Origin: Melioribacter sp051488665
GTDB taxonomy: Bacteria; Bacteroidota; Ignavibacteria; Ignavibacteriales; Melioribacteraceae
Assembly: GCF_051488665.1 (NCBI RefSeq)
Contig: NZ_JBPSEG010000001.1
Location: forward strand, 62,001 to 126,000
Direction of reading: 5' to 3'
Length of the DNA stretch: 64,000 bases
Shown here: one piece after another, positions 16,275-25,450 of the stretch
How positions within the stretch are numbered: the stretch's first letter is position 1
Layout: each line of letters opens with the position of its first letter
Notes under the pieces: generated by a model
The model's database searches: none
Told to the model about the DNA's origin: nothing
What the model saw: the letters and a program-made list of their open reading frames with translations, nothing else
Made by a program: the position numbers and the translations under genes

Positions 16275-18524
16275 ATGAAAGGGTTATTCATTTCTATTGC
16301 GTTATTATTAAATTTTGTTTTGCATGCACAATCGAATTCGATAGAGGGATTTGTATACGACAAAAATAACGGCGAGCCGCTTGTAGGCGTTAATATTTTT
16401 TTACAGGAATTAAAATCCGGAACCACTACGGACGAAAGCGGGTATTTCGTATTCGATAATGTCCGGGAAGGAAATTACACATTACGGTTCAGTTACATCG
16501 GGCATAAATCACTGACGGAAAAAGTTAGGGTTCCGTCCGAAACATTAAAGATTTATCTCGAAGACGGCGCAATAGGCCTCAACGAAGTAGTAGTTACCGG
16601 AAATCCGTTCAACGCGGATCCGAAGGAACTTTTGCAAAGTTCTTTAAGCGTTGCAAATCTCGATCTGCAAATCAAAAGGAGTTCCGGCATTGGCGAAACG
16701 TTGAATTTTCTGCCGGGAATATCGATGCGCTCCAACGGCAAAGCGACCGCGCGTCCCGTTATCAGAGGTTTCAGCAACAACAGAATATTGATTCTCGAAA
16801 ACGGATTGAGAATGGGCGATTTATCGAATACGTCGAGCGACCACGCTGTTTCGAGCGACGGCGCAATTCCCGAAAGGATAGAAATCATCCGCGGTCCGTC
16901 GAGTCTTATGTACGGCAGCAACGCTCTCGGAGGCGTAATCAATATCATTACCGAAGAAATTCCGGACTATATTCCCGACGGATTCGAAGGGAATATATTT
17001 GCAGGCAATTCTTTCAATAACAACGAGTTCAATACAAGCGTCGACCTGCACTTCGGAACGAATTCATTTGCCACTCACGGCAATATGACAAAAAGAAACG
17101 CCGGCGACTATACAGACGGAGCGGGCGAAAAAGTCAACAACACTTATATCGATTTTGCCGGCTACCAAATCGGATTTGCTTTTATTCCCGATTTCGGTCA
17201 GACCGGTCTCAGCTATAAAAATTACGATTTCAATTACGGCATACCGTTACACGAACATCATCACGAAGAAGAAGAAACTGAGAACGTTGAAGAAGAAGAA
17301 CACGAAAGCATTGGTATTAAAATGCGCAAAGAGGAATTAAAAATAAATTTAATTGGCGACCTTAAAGGCATATTCGAAAACATCTCCTTCAAAGGAGGAT
17401 ATCAGAATTACAATCACAAGGAAATAAACAGAATCACAAACGAGGTCGGCACAGCTTTCGGATTAAAGTCATATGTAATGGATGTTTCCGCCAGGCACGC
17501 GCCTCTTTTAAAAAATTCAGACGGCGTTTTAGGATTTTGGTATCAAAACCAAAAATATACGGTTGAAGGCGAGGAAGCGTTCACGCCTAACGCCGATTAT
17601 AACTCGATGGCGTTTTTCGTAATAGAGCAGTTTAGAATCAGCAATACTCTTCTTCAAACTGGTCTGCGTTACGAATACAATTCAATTGCAATACCGGAAA
17701 GCGAATTATCAGGAAGATTGATCTCCCCTACGGAAAGAACCTTCAATACGCTCAGCGGCTCTGCAGGAATAGTTCTTAATATAACAACCGATTTGTCGTT
17801 CTACTCCAATTTTGCTACGGCATTCCGCGCGCCGACCATTGAAGAATTAGCCTCCTATGCGATACACGAAGCAACGGGCACGTTCGATATAGGCAATCTT
17901 GACCTGAGCGCCGAAAAGAATATCGGACTCGATTTAGGTTTAAGATTCCATTCCCAGCAAATCAATTCGGAACTGAATGTTTATTATAACATAATTGACG
18001 ATTATATTTTCAAAAAGCCGACGGGAGAATTTTATAATCCTGCGGAAATGACATTTGTCAACACTCCGGGAATTCCGGTTTATGAATACACTCAAGCAAA
18101 GGCTATTATTTACGGTTACGAATTCAAAACGCAGTTCGAATTCTCCGGTCATTTTTCCCTGACTCTGATGAGCGATTATACCGTAGGAAAAAATTCCGAT
18201 ACAAACGAAAATCTGCCCTTGATGCCGCCACTGCGGTTCGCTCTCGAGCCGAGATATTCGACCGACGATTTCTGGATCGGAAGCCAATTTCGTCTGGCTG
18301 CCGACCAGAAGAGAGTAAGTCCTTTCGAGACAACCACGCCGGGATACGGTTTAATTAATATATATGCAGGCGCCAAATTGATAACCGGAAGGTACATTCA
18401 TATTCTTTCATTTAATATCGATAATCTGTTCGACAGGGCTTACAGGGAACATTTATCCGCCGTCAAAGATTATATACTTATGCCCGGCAGAGAAATAAAA
18501 TTGAATTACAGATTTTTATTTTAA
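16275..18524 (+). CDS. TonB-dependent receptor, likely metal uptake
   Basis: 749 residues. Signal peptide about 1-18 (ends LHAQ), carboxypeptidase-regulatory domain about 22-95, plug domain about 115-225 (RPVIRGFSNNRILILENG, then GPSSLMYGSNALGGVINII), barrel to a terminal phenylalanine (NYRFLF). A His/Glu-rich extracellular-loop-like segment lies at about 326-346 (HEHHHEEEE then EEEEHES), as in ZnuD-type zinc receptors. I therefore infer uptake of zinc or another divalent metal. An AAAGGAG ribosome site precedes the ATG. No Zur-like operator was recognised upstream. Confidence 0.9.
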   Translation: MKGLFISIALLLNFVLHAQSNSIEGFVYDKNNGEPLVGVNIFLQELKSGTTTDESGYFVFDNVREGNYTLRFSYIGHKSLTEKVRVPSETLKIYLEDGAIGLNEVVVTGNPFNADPKELLQSSLSVANLDLQIKRSSGIGETLNFLPGISMRSNGKATARPVIRGFSNNRILILENGLRMGDLSNTSSDHAVSSDGAIPERIEIIRGPSSLMYGSNALGGVINIITEEIPDYIPDGFEGNIFAGNSFNNNEFNTSVDLHFGTNSFATHGNMTKRNAGDYTDGAGEKVNNTYIDFAGYQIGFAFIPDFGQTGLSYKNYDFNYGIPLHEHHHEEEETENVEEEEHESIGIKMRKEELKINLIGDLKGIFENISFKGGYQNYNHKEINRITNEVGTAFGLKSYVMDVSARHAPLLKNSDGVLGFWYQNQKYTVEGEEAFTPNADYNSMAFFVIEQFRISNTLLQTGLRYEYNSIAIPESELSGRLISPTERTFNTLSGSAGIVLNITTDLSFYSNFATAFRAPTIEELASYAIHEATGTFDIGNLDLSAEKNIGLDLGLRFHSQQINSELNVYYNIIDDYIFKKPTGEFYNPAEMTFVNTPGIPVYEYTQAKAIIYGYEFKTQFEFSGHFSLTLMSDYTVGKNSDTNENLPLMPPLRFALEPRYSTDDFWIGSQFRLAADQKRVSPFETTTPGYGLINIYAGAKLITGRYIHILSFNIDNLFDRAYREHLSAVKDYILMPGREIKLNYRFLF

Positions 18525-18680
18525 CAATACGATTATTATATTGGCAGCGTTAAAAATGAGCAGATTTGTTCTTTAAAGAATGGCATAGAATTTAACTCTA
18601 AACCGGAAGCTTTCAAGCGGGAAATGCAGATAAAAAGTTACAAAAGCGGCGAAGCTTTCCGCAGATTGATTGAGAAATAA
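18525..18680 (+). pseudogene. GIY-YIG endonuclease remnant
   Basis: The frame of the TonB receptor stays open for 51 codons past its stop and ends at 18680. The translation begins with YDYYIGSVKN, the GIY-YIG signature, and ends EAFKREMQIKSYKSGEAFRR, which matches the conserved C-terminal region of small GIY-YIG nucleases (AMKREKxIKS type). The central stretch with the catalytic Arg and EHN region is missing and there is no usable start codon. I read it as an internally deleted relic of a 80-90-residue GIY-YIG protein. Such genes are often found next to tRNA genes in this group. Confidence 0.6.
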
Positions 18681-18720
18681 TTTTTTGAGTTAAATTCAGC
18701 ATTGAAAAATTTTCAGCTTC

Positions 18721-19035
<315 letters not shown>

Positions 19036-19172
19036 CCTGCCATTTGGGCATTATTTTATCAAATATTTCTATCGAATTCTTAGCTATTTTCCAAGATAAC
19101 AATGTAGGCTCTCCAAAGGAGGCTACGAGAAGAGGTCTTTTGTCCATTAAGGATGACAGTCTTACTTTTTGT

Positions 19173-19901
19173 TTATATTACTGGGTATTCGTTCCAAACT
19201 TTACCCTTAAATTTTCTTCCATTCATTTTTTTATTTCTCTTTATCTCGTCTGCGCCCCAAGCGCCCCATTGTTTAAAGAAAGATGCAACCCCCTGCCCTT
19301 TACATTTAGCAAAAATTCCTTCAATCCATTCAGCTTTTATAGGCCTTGCACTTTTCCCCGATTCACCTCCAACTATTGCCCAATGAATTCCTGTTAAATC
19401 TAAATCGCCTACATAACCAATCAGCGGTTCAAATGAAATGAATCTTACTTTAGCATTTATTTTTCTGAGTGTATCTATTCTATTTTTGAATGCTGCACTT
19501 TCAACACTAACGCCAAGCCAAACATTTGAAGGTACATTTTTATTGGAAAAATATTTAATCATAATTTTATCGCGCTTGGTAAGTATCTGATAAATATGCC
19601 GTGGAGTTTTTCTTATTACATCAAAAATCATATCGAGATATTCAAACGGCATCTCTTCATGGAATAAATCACTCATTGAATTAACAAAAAACTTTGTCGG
19701 CTTTTTAATTTTTAAGGGTTCTTCAAGTCGGTGAGGTAATATTTTAAAAGAGAATCCGTCTTTATAATCTTCAATTCCCATAGCGTTCAATCGTTTGGCA
19801 AAAACTTCTGCATAGTAAAATTTACAGCCGGCTGAAACTTTATCGCATCCGATTGATGGATTCCATACTTTTTCTGTCCATTCGATTTTAGTTGTTTTCA
19901 T
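19173..19901 (-). CDS. DUF5131 (phage Gp37/Gp68-type) protein, motif Cys missing
   Basis: 242 residues. The family opening WNPSIGC-x6-C is present (C19, C26) but the third position of the Cys triad is Tyr29 (KFYYAE where relatives have a CYAE-like sequence). The rest is typical: FVNSMSDLFHE near 73, VWLGVSVES near 127, FEPLIG near 150, IVGGESG near 170. These proteins resemble radical-SAM/Fe-S enzymes and are common in prophages and genomic islands; their reaction is unknown. Loss of the third Cys would prevent cluster binding of the canonical kind. Codon use is AT-rich compared with the flanks, consistent with horizontal origin. Confidence 0.85.
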   Translation of the reverse strand: MKTTKIEWTEKVWNPSIGCDKVSAGCKFYYAEVFAKRLNAMGIEDYKDGFSFKILPHRLEEPLKIKKPTKFFVNSMSDLFHEEMPFEYLDMIFDVIRKTPRHIYQILTKRDKIMIKYFSNKNVPSNVWLGVSVESAAFKNRIDTLRKINAKVRFISFEPLIGYVGDLDLTGIHWAIVGGESGKSARPIKAEWIEGIFAKCKGQGVASFFKQWGAWGADEIKRNKKMNGRKFKGKVWNEYPVI

Positions 19902-19940
19902 TTTTAAGAGGGGATAAAAACTTATAAATTATCATTGTAA

Positions 19941-20447
19941 TTAAAAAGTTTCACCTAATTCTCTGAACATTTCAATGATGTTCTTGTATTGAATATTAAA
20001 TGCATGGCAGACTTCCGGGATTTTAATCTTATTTTTTCTGTTAGGTTCGCTTTTTTCTTGCGTGACTATCTGACAATTTTCATCAATAGAAATTGCATAA
20101 GCAACTATCCAGCTATCAGCATTTTCATATCTTAAAAAATCATTGATTGCATTTTGAACATAATGATTTGATTTTGAATTCGCCCATTGAACAACTCTTT
20201 GATATTCAGAAATTACTTGCGGTGTTTCAGTTGCCTTGAAAAATTCATCTGGTATATTTTGTTCAATCCAGTTTTTCAGTTCATCATCATACTTAAAAAT
20301 TTCGTTTTTTACTTTATCTATACTTATTAACTTTTGCTCCAGACATAATTTTTTAACTTTCTGCCAGAAAGTTACAGCTACATCTAATGGATATGTTACT
20401 CGGTGGGATTGAATAAAGAAATTTGTGTCTAATATAAAGACAAACAT
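19941..20447 (-). CDS. DUF4411 PIN-like protein, putative toxin
   Basis: 168 residues. Starts with FVFILDTNFFIQSHR, the PIN-domain first acidic position (LDTN), with further acids at YENADSWIVAYA near 120 and a closing QEKSEP segment, the pattern of DUF4411. PIN proteins are usually Mg-dependent RNases. Its ATG overlaps the last base of the ImmA/IrrE-XRE gene, a toxin-antitoxin-like arrangement with the regulator first. Predicted cytosolic. Catalytic competence appears intact, but a toxin role is inferred from family and context. Confidence 0.82.
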   Translation of the reverse strand: MFVFILDTNFFIQSHRVTYPLDVAVTFWQKVKKLCLEQKLISIDKVKNEIFKYDDELKNWIEQNIPDEFFKATETPQVISEYQRVVQWANSKSNHYVQNAINDFLRYENADSWIVAYAISIDENCQIVTQEKSEPNRKNKIKIPEVCHAFNIQYKNIIEMFRELGETF

Positions 20448-21580
20448 CAGTAAAGATGCTCCTTCACAAATTTATTGTAGGTATCACCTTTCAAACCTGT
20501 TAACTGATATGCTTCCCGCAGTAATAATTTATTTGTTGTTACGGCTTGATTTACATAACTCAAAAACCGAGTACTTAGTCGTTTACGTTGTGTTTTATAG
20601 AAATCGCCACCGCCTTCTTTTTCTTCGCTTCTATCAAAATCTCGCTTTATGTATTCATTATAAAATTCCAGAAAACTATTTCTATCAATTTCCTCAAGAT
20701 CAAGTAATCTTCTTGCGACAACAATCCGGCTTACTTTAAAAACCTTGGCAATCTTTTCAATGCTTTTCTCACTTGTTAAAACAGTTTTAAGCTCTTTTTC
20801 GGGCACTAAAAATTCAGCTGCTATTTTATCACATAAAATTTCCGTAGGATTATCAGCTGGCAGCAAATTTCTAAAATCAAATCCCGCACTTTCTCCGAGC
20901 CAGATGTGTGCTAATTCATGCGCAAGAGTAAATATTTGTGCGGATTTACTATCCGCAGAATTGACAAATAAAAATGGCGCATACTCATCAATTAAAACAA
21001 AACCACGACAATCCTCTACTTTTATTTTTCTTCGTGTGTTATTACCAACTATACTACTAAAATTTATTATTATCCCAGATTCTTCAATTTTATCAGCCAA
21101 ATACTTTTTTGCATCTTCCCAGGTAGATAATTCTCTTGCCCAGCTTTCTTTAAGATTTAGTATATTTCTTATATCAGCAACAACTTCTTCAATATGAAAT
21201 CTTTTATTCCTGAATTTCCCGACAAAGTTTAGTCTGTCATAATCATTTTCTTTTAGATAATTAGATAACCATGCTTGCCTTTGCTGTACAATTAATATTG
21301 CATCAAAAATATTGATAGGGATTTTTTCTTTATTAGCTATATTTGTTCTAAAAAACGGAATGGGTAGTTTTTCTTCCGGTGGTTTCTCTAAAAACAAATA
21401 TCCGAATGGCAAATACACTTTTCGCGCAAAGGTTTTTAGCTGCTTAATTGTAGGACTTTTTTTACCTTCAAGCCAGGATAAAAAAGAAGGAATTTTTTGA
21501 CTAATCTCATCTACACTTAAACCGGATCTTTCAATAGCCCACAAAAGTATGTCGTTATTTATTTTTATCTCTTGTTTCAT
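20447..21580 (-). CDS. XRE HTH - ImmA/IrrE metallopeptidase, putative antitoxin/regulator
   Basis: 377 residues. The N-terminal helix-turn-helix region covers about 10-65 (RSGLSVDEISQKIPSFLSWL), followed by EKLPIPFFRT, a segment usual in this family. The M78 (ImmA/IrrE) peptidase domain has zinc motif HELAHIWLG near 220 and the downstream glutamate in CDKIAAEFLVPE near 255. ImmA-type proteases cleave repressors in mobile elements. Fused with XRE and paired with DUF4411 it is thought to act as a proteolytic or DNA-binding antitoxin. The gene is AT-rich. No clear operator palindrome is visible upstream in 21581-21713. Confidence 0.88.
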   Translation of the reverse strand: MKQEIKINNDILLWAIERSGLSVDEISQKIPSFLSWLEGKKSPTIKQLKTFARKVYLPFGYLFLEKPPEEKLPIPFFRTNIANKEKIPINIFDAILIVQQRQAWLSNYLKENDYDRLNFVGKFRNKRFHIEEVVADIRNILNLKESWARELSTWEDAKKYLADKIEESGIIINFSSIVGNNTRRKIKVEDCRGFVLIDEYAPFLFVNSADSKSAQIFTLAHELAHIWLGESAGFDFRNLLPADNPTEILCDKIAAEFLVPEKELKTVLTSEKSIEKIAKVFKVSRIVVARRLLDLEEIDRNSFLEFYNEYIKRDFDRSEEKEGGGDFYKTQRKRLSTRFLSYVNQAVTTNKLLLREAYQLTGLKGDTYNKFVKEHLY

Positions 21581-21713
21581 ATTTCAAATATATTGGTTTT
21601 TCTAATCGAATTCATTATATAATTATTTTATGTATTTCTATTTCACTGACCTAATGAACTATACTAATGCCACAACTAAAAAGGTGTCCGTGTGGATTTG
21701 CTCGTCATACTAC

Positions 21714-22316
21714 CTAGTTAATTTTACGTTCATGCAATTCCAGTTTTTCTGCATCCATCCACTTTATGGTTATTTTTCCTTCTTCAGATATTAGAATTTC
21801 TATAAGTTGCAATGGAGGATGATCACCATTCGCTTCCTTTATTATGGCATTATATATGCTTTCAAGTTTATCAACATAATGTGACAAATAAAAAGCTATA
21901 GATTCTTTGTCAAAAGACTTTAATGAAAAATTTGCCTCGATATATTTTTCAGGTATTTCCAATGATAAAATAAAATTCAAATTACTCCCAGCATCTCTTA
22001 TTGAATTAGCAATTAACTCAGAAACTCTATCTATTTTTTTACTATTTTTTGTTGAAAGACATTTTAAAATGTTTGATTTATTTTTCCACAGATCCTTTGC
22101 TGCTTCTTTAGAAAGTTGTACAAGAAATGCTGTTGCAGCAGCTTTAAGAGGCAATGTCCAATCAATTAGTTGCCCAATAATTTGAAGAAATGAAGGAGCA
22201 TCGGACGATCGCATCCCTACAAATACTTTCTCGGATTTAATTACAATTTCACTCCAATTTTCAACAAATTCATCCACAATTTTAGCTGCATCATAACCAT
22301 ATAGTAGAACTTTCAT
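21714..22316 (-). CDS. Unrecognised accessory-region protein
   Basis: 200 residues, starting at ATG 22316. Mixed helix/strand composition with one moderately hydrophobic stretch (about 50-75, IIGQLIDWTLPLKAAATAFL) that could be an amphipathic or membrane helix, and no cysteine pairs or catalytic motif I recognise. It lies between the ImmA/DUF4411 pair and a decayed ATPase, all on the - strand and AT-rich, so it is probably part of the same acquired set. Function unknown. Confidence 0.55.
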   Translation of the reverse strand: MKVLLYGYDAAKIVDEFVENWSEIVIKSEKVFVGMRSSDAPSFLQIIGQLIDWTLPLKAAATAFLVQLSKEAAKDLWKNKSNILKCLSTKNSKKIDRVSELIANSIRDAGSNLNFILSLEIPEKYIEANFSLKSFDKESIAFYLSHYVDKLESIYNAIIKEANGDHPPLQLIEILISEEGKITIKWMDAEKLELHERKIN

Positions 22317-22369
22317 TTTATTTATAATATTAGTTTATAGTTCCTTCATGGGATTCCTTAGGTAAAATA

Positions 22370-22851
22370 CTATCGCACATCTTTAACCGATCCAATATTA
22401 TTACTTAAAGTATTGATTGAATTATCATTTAGTAATTCAATGAAACAGCCTGATCATTATCTATAAATCTCTTAATTCTTAATTTTTCATGGCGCGCACC
22501 TATACGTGTAAAATTAGAGATATTGAAATCTGGGTCATTCCTATAAGCAGTTCTAAAGTACATTGAGTTTTTTGGTAACTGTTGATCGTCAGGATAATCA
22601 TGAAACTTAACAACTACAGCTTTTTGCCAATCAAATTGTTCTGAAGATAATTTTCTGAAGTATTTTTCATCAGTATCTATAATAAATCCAGAACGATTCC
22701 GATAATAATGGTTGAATGCATCAAATAAAGACGACTTTCCACTTCCGTTTGGACCAACAACTATTACCAATTTGGTTGACCTAGGTATGCCCTTAATACT
22801 CAAATTAGAGAAGCGTTTGAAGTTACGAAGATGTATAGATGATACTTTCAT
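22370..22851 (-). pseudogene. Decayed AAA/SMC-type ATPase, N-terminal remnant
   Basis: The open frame (22429-22851) encodes 140 residues that begin as a RecF/SMC-like ATPase: MKVSSIHLRNFKRFSN then Walker A GPNGSGKSSLFDAF near 32-45. It stops abruptly at VSLNY, whereas relatives continue for several hundred residues to a signature motif and Walker B. In the +1 frame the reading continues another 20 or so residues (DNSINTLSNNIGSVKDVR) that look like part of the same protein, before a stop at 22370. This indicates deletion plus frameshift. Relatives occur in OLD/RecF-like defence and repair systems. Confidence 0.72.
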
Positions 22852-23223
22852 TTTCCTTCTGCGCCTAACTATTTATTTTACCACTCATATTTATTAACTA
22901 AACAATTATGCCCCGCCTGTGCCTAGCGTATAGTTCTTCAGCATTTCGGTCATTTTGTTTTCATTTGCACTGCAAGCCCTCATCGTTTTTAATCTTAAAC
23001 TGAAAATAAATGAATGCAAATTTATTTTCAATAAAAATTTCTACTGATGTATATTTATTACATTCCCCGCGTCATCCGGCTTCACGGGCAACCGTCAGGC
23101 GCAATGTTCCAAAAGCTTACGGACTTTATAAATCATAACGCCTTCCGGCGGATGAAGAAACGTTTTTCCGCACCGCCCTCTCAATGGGACACTGCGGATT
23201 CTGCGCGGCTTTACGCAAAAAAA
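22852..23223. other. Gene-free stretch at the island edge with an inverted repeat
   Basis: No convincing gene. It contains a perfect 11-bp inverted repeat TGAAAATAAAT (23001-23011) / ATTTATTTTCA (23020-23030) with an 8-base spacer, which could form a hairpin. The composition changes from AT-rich to GC-richer near 23060, which may mark the right border of the accessory patch. No copy of the tRNA-Ser 3' end was found here. Confidence 0.45.
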
Positions 23224-23250
23224 AATGCTCCCTGTTCGGGAGCATTTTTT
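23224..23250. terminator. Bidirectional rho-independent terminator
   Basis: AATGCTCCC / GGGAGCATT, a 9-bp stem with loop TGTTC, flanked by A5 on the left and T6 on the right. It works on either strand and lies about 35 bases beyond the stop of the GH3 gene, so it likely ends that transcript. Confidence 0.85.
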
Positions 23251-23283
23251 ATCTGTTAATTTGAGATTATTTCCGCTCAATTA

Positions 23284-25437
23284 TTAAAGCGCCAGTTTAC
23301 CTCTCAATAATATATCCCTCGATGAAGTCCCGATCAATATTTCAAATTCGCCCGGCTCCGTTTTCCAGTCATGCGTTTTTACATCCCAGTAAGCAAAGTC
23401 TTTTTTGGTCAATTCGATTTCGATTCTTTTGGTTTCACCTTTTTTAAGAAATACTTTGTGAAAGCCTTTCAATTCTTTTTCGGGACGCAATACGCTCGCT
23501 TCTATATCTTTAATATATAACTGAGCGACTTCGGCGCCGTCGCGGCTGCCCGTATTTGTAATTTCAAAAGAGACTTTAATTTTTCCGTTTTCATCTAACT
23601 TATCCGGCTCAATTTTCAGATTATCGTATTTGAAACTGGTATACGATAATCCGAAGCCGAAGGGGAAAAGCGGTTCAATGTTTTTCGTGTCGTACCATCT
23701 GTAACCGACAAGGACCCCTTCTTTATATTCGATATTGTTAATCGGGAAATCCATATTCAAGTCGTCGTCCCAGTTAGTGTTTAAATCGGCGTCTTCGGGC
23801 ACGTATCCGTAACCGGGCGAATCCTTGAATTCTTTTTCAATAGTCATGGGCAATTTGCCCGAAGGATTAATGTCGCCCGCTAACGCTTCCGCCAATGCGA
23901 TATTTCCGTTTTGTCCCGGATACCATGCGTATAAAATTGCGCCTGCTTTATCGTACCAGCCGGTCATTCTGATTCCGCCGCCCGAATTTACAATCACGAC
24001 GGTATTCGGATTTAAAGACACGATTCTCAAAATATTTTCTTCTGTTTTCCGGGGAAGCGAAAACGGTCTGTCCCATCCTTCGCTGTCAAGCGTTCCAACA
24101 CTGAGAAAGACGATATCAGCATTTTTAATTTCATCATCCGAAGGCTCTTTGACATAATTAATCATATCGCCGAAACGATTTTTCAAAGCCTCGTACATTG
24201 TAATTATATCATACCCCTCAACGTCCGCCGAGCCGCCTCCTTTGGGCAATGTTTCAACAAAATCGCCTGTCAATAATATTTTTTTGTTCGGCGAAACCGG
24301 CAATAAATTATTCCGGTTTTTAAGGAGCGTTATTGACTCGCGCGCCGTTTGAAGAGCGATTTCTTCATGATATTTGAAATTATTGAGATATTGCAAATCT
24401 TTTACAGGTCTGTCGTAAAGTCCCATGGCGATGAAAGTCTTCATAATATTTTTCGCCATACGGTCGATATCCGATTCGCTTACTTTGCCTTCTTCAATTA
24501 ATCTCATTGCGTTCTTTTTGACCGTTATATCCCCTCTCTTTTGAAAAGCGGGTTTATCCATCAAAGGATCGCCGGGCATTTCGAGATCGAGTCCGGATTT
24601 AATCGTCTTTTCCGGATCCCAGGTTGACCACCAGTCCGACATCACCAGCCATTTGAAACCGAGCGAATTGCGCAATAGATTTTCAATTACAAATTTGCTT
24701 TGTCCCGCCCATTCGCCGTTGACCTGATTGTATGCCGTCATTACCGCCAGCGCTCCGGCGTCTATGCCGGCTTTGAACGCAGGCGTATAAATTTCGTGAA
24801 TCGTTCTTTCGTCCACTATTGCGTTTGTGGTTCTGCGGTGATATTCATTATTGTTACAGAGAAAATGTTTTAAAGTGGCTATCGTGCCCGTGCTTTGAAC
24901 GCCTGCGACATAATTTTCTATCATTCTTGCAGCCAGGAAAGGATCTTCGCCAAAATATTCGAAGTTTCTTCCGTTTTGAGAAATTCTGTAGATATTCATT
25001 CCGGGTCCGAGCAATACGGCAATATCACCCGCCCGGCATTCCTCGCCGATACATTTTGCGTATTCATAAGCAAGTTGAGTGTTCCAGGTTGCGGTTAACG
25101 CCAGGGGACACGGGAAAGCCACCGATTTATTGAGCGACGAACTGAGTTCTTTTCTTATATGCACTCCCTGCGTGGCGTCCGAAAGATAAAATTGAGGTAT
25201 TCCGTATTTTTCATATCCTTTTACATAAAAGAAATTATGTCCGCCCACAAGTTGAATTTTTTCTTCAAGAGACATTTCTGATAATATTTTTTCCGCTCTA
25301 TCTTCGGCTTTATTTATATCGACGGGAGGTTTGAATGGTTTGAACTTATAATCCGGATTGTAATAAATTTGAGAAAAAGAATTTGCAGTCATAATAAATA
25401 CCGTTAATATTGTTAATAAATACTTTTTCATAAACAC
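23284..25437 (-). CDS. bglX: Exported GH3 beta-glucosidase
   Basis: 717 residues. A signal peptide covers about 1-22. The GH3 N-terminal TIM barrel carries the catalytic nucleophile Asp in WLVMSDWW near 270 and the substrate-binding KHFLCNNNE near 200. The C-terminal alpha/beta sandwich (about 385-575) is followed by an Fn3-like domain (about 620-710) with the EVAQLYIKD and LKGFHKVFLKKGE stretches. It hydrolyses beta-linked gluco- or xylo-oligosaccharides in the periplasm or outside the cell. Length matches BglX/BoGH3-type enzymes. The gene is single, ahead of the thiolase gene on the same strand only by orientation. Exact linkage specificity is unknown, so bglX is a family-level name. Confidence 0.9.
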   Translation of the reverse strand: MFMKKYLLTILTVFIMTANSFSQIYYNPDYKFKPFKPPVDINKAEDRAEKILSEMSLEEKIQLVGGHNFFYVKGYEKYGIPQFYLSDATQGVHIRKELSSSLNKSVAFPCPLALTATWNTQLAYEYAKCIGEECRAGDIAVLLGPGMNIYRISQNGRNFEYFGEDPFLAARMIENYVAGVQSTGTIATLKHFLCNNNEYHRRTTNAIVDERTIHEIYTPAFKAGIDAGALAVMTAYNQVNGEWAGQSKFVIENLLRNSLGFKWLVMSDWWSTWDPEKTIKSGLDLEMPGDPLMDKPAFQKRGDITVKKNAMRLIEEGKVSESDIDRMAKNIMKTFIAMGLYDRPVKDLQYLNNFKYHEEIALQTARESITLLKNRNNLLPVSPNKKILLTGDFVETLPKGGGSADVEGYDIITMYEALKNRFGDMINYVKEPSDDEIKNADIVFLSVGTLDSEGWDRPFSLPRKTEENILRIVSLNPNTVVIVNSGGGIRMTGWYDKAGAILYAWYPGQNGNIALAEALAGDINPSGKLPMTIEKEFKDSPGYGYVPEDADLNTNWDDDLNMDFPINNIEYKEGVLVGYRWYDTKNIEPLFPFGFGLSYTSFKYDNLKIEPDKLDENGKIKVSFEITNTGSRDGAEVAQLYIKDIEASVLRPEKELKGFHKVFLKKGETKRIEIELTKKDFAYWDVKTHDWKTEPGEFEILIGTSSRDILLRGKLAL

Positions 25438-25450
25438 CCCTCGTTTAAAT

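Noticed and set aside
23047..23259. 70-codon frame at the right edge of the island
   Set aside because: It runs into the terminator, lacks a ribosome site and has no recognisable sequence.
22852..23283. Right-hand attachment site matching the tRNA-Ser 3' end
   Set aside because: No copy of the GGTTCGAATCCCGCC core was found on the far side of the island, so boundaries are not proven.
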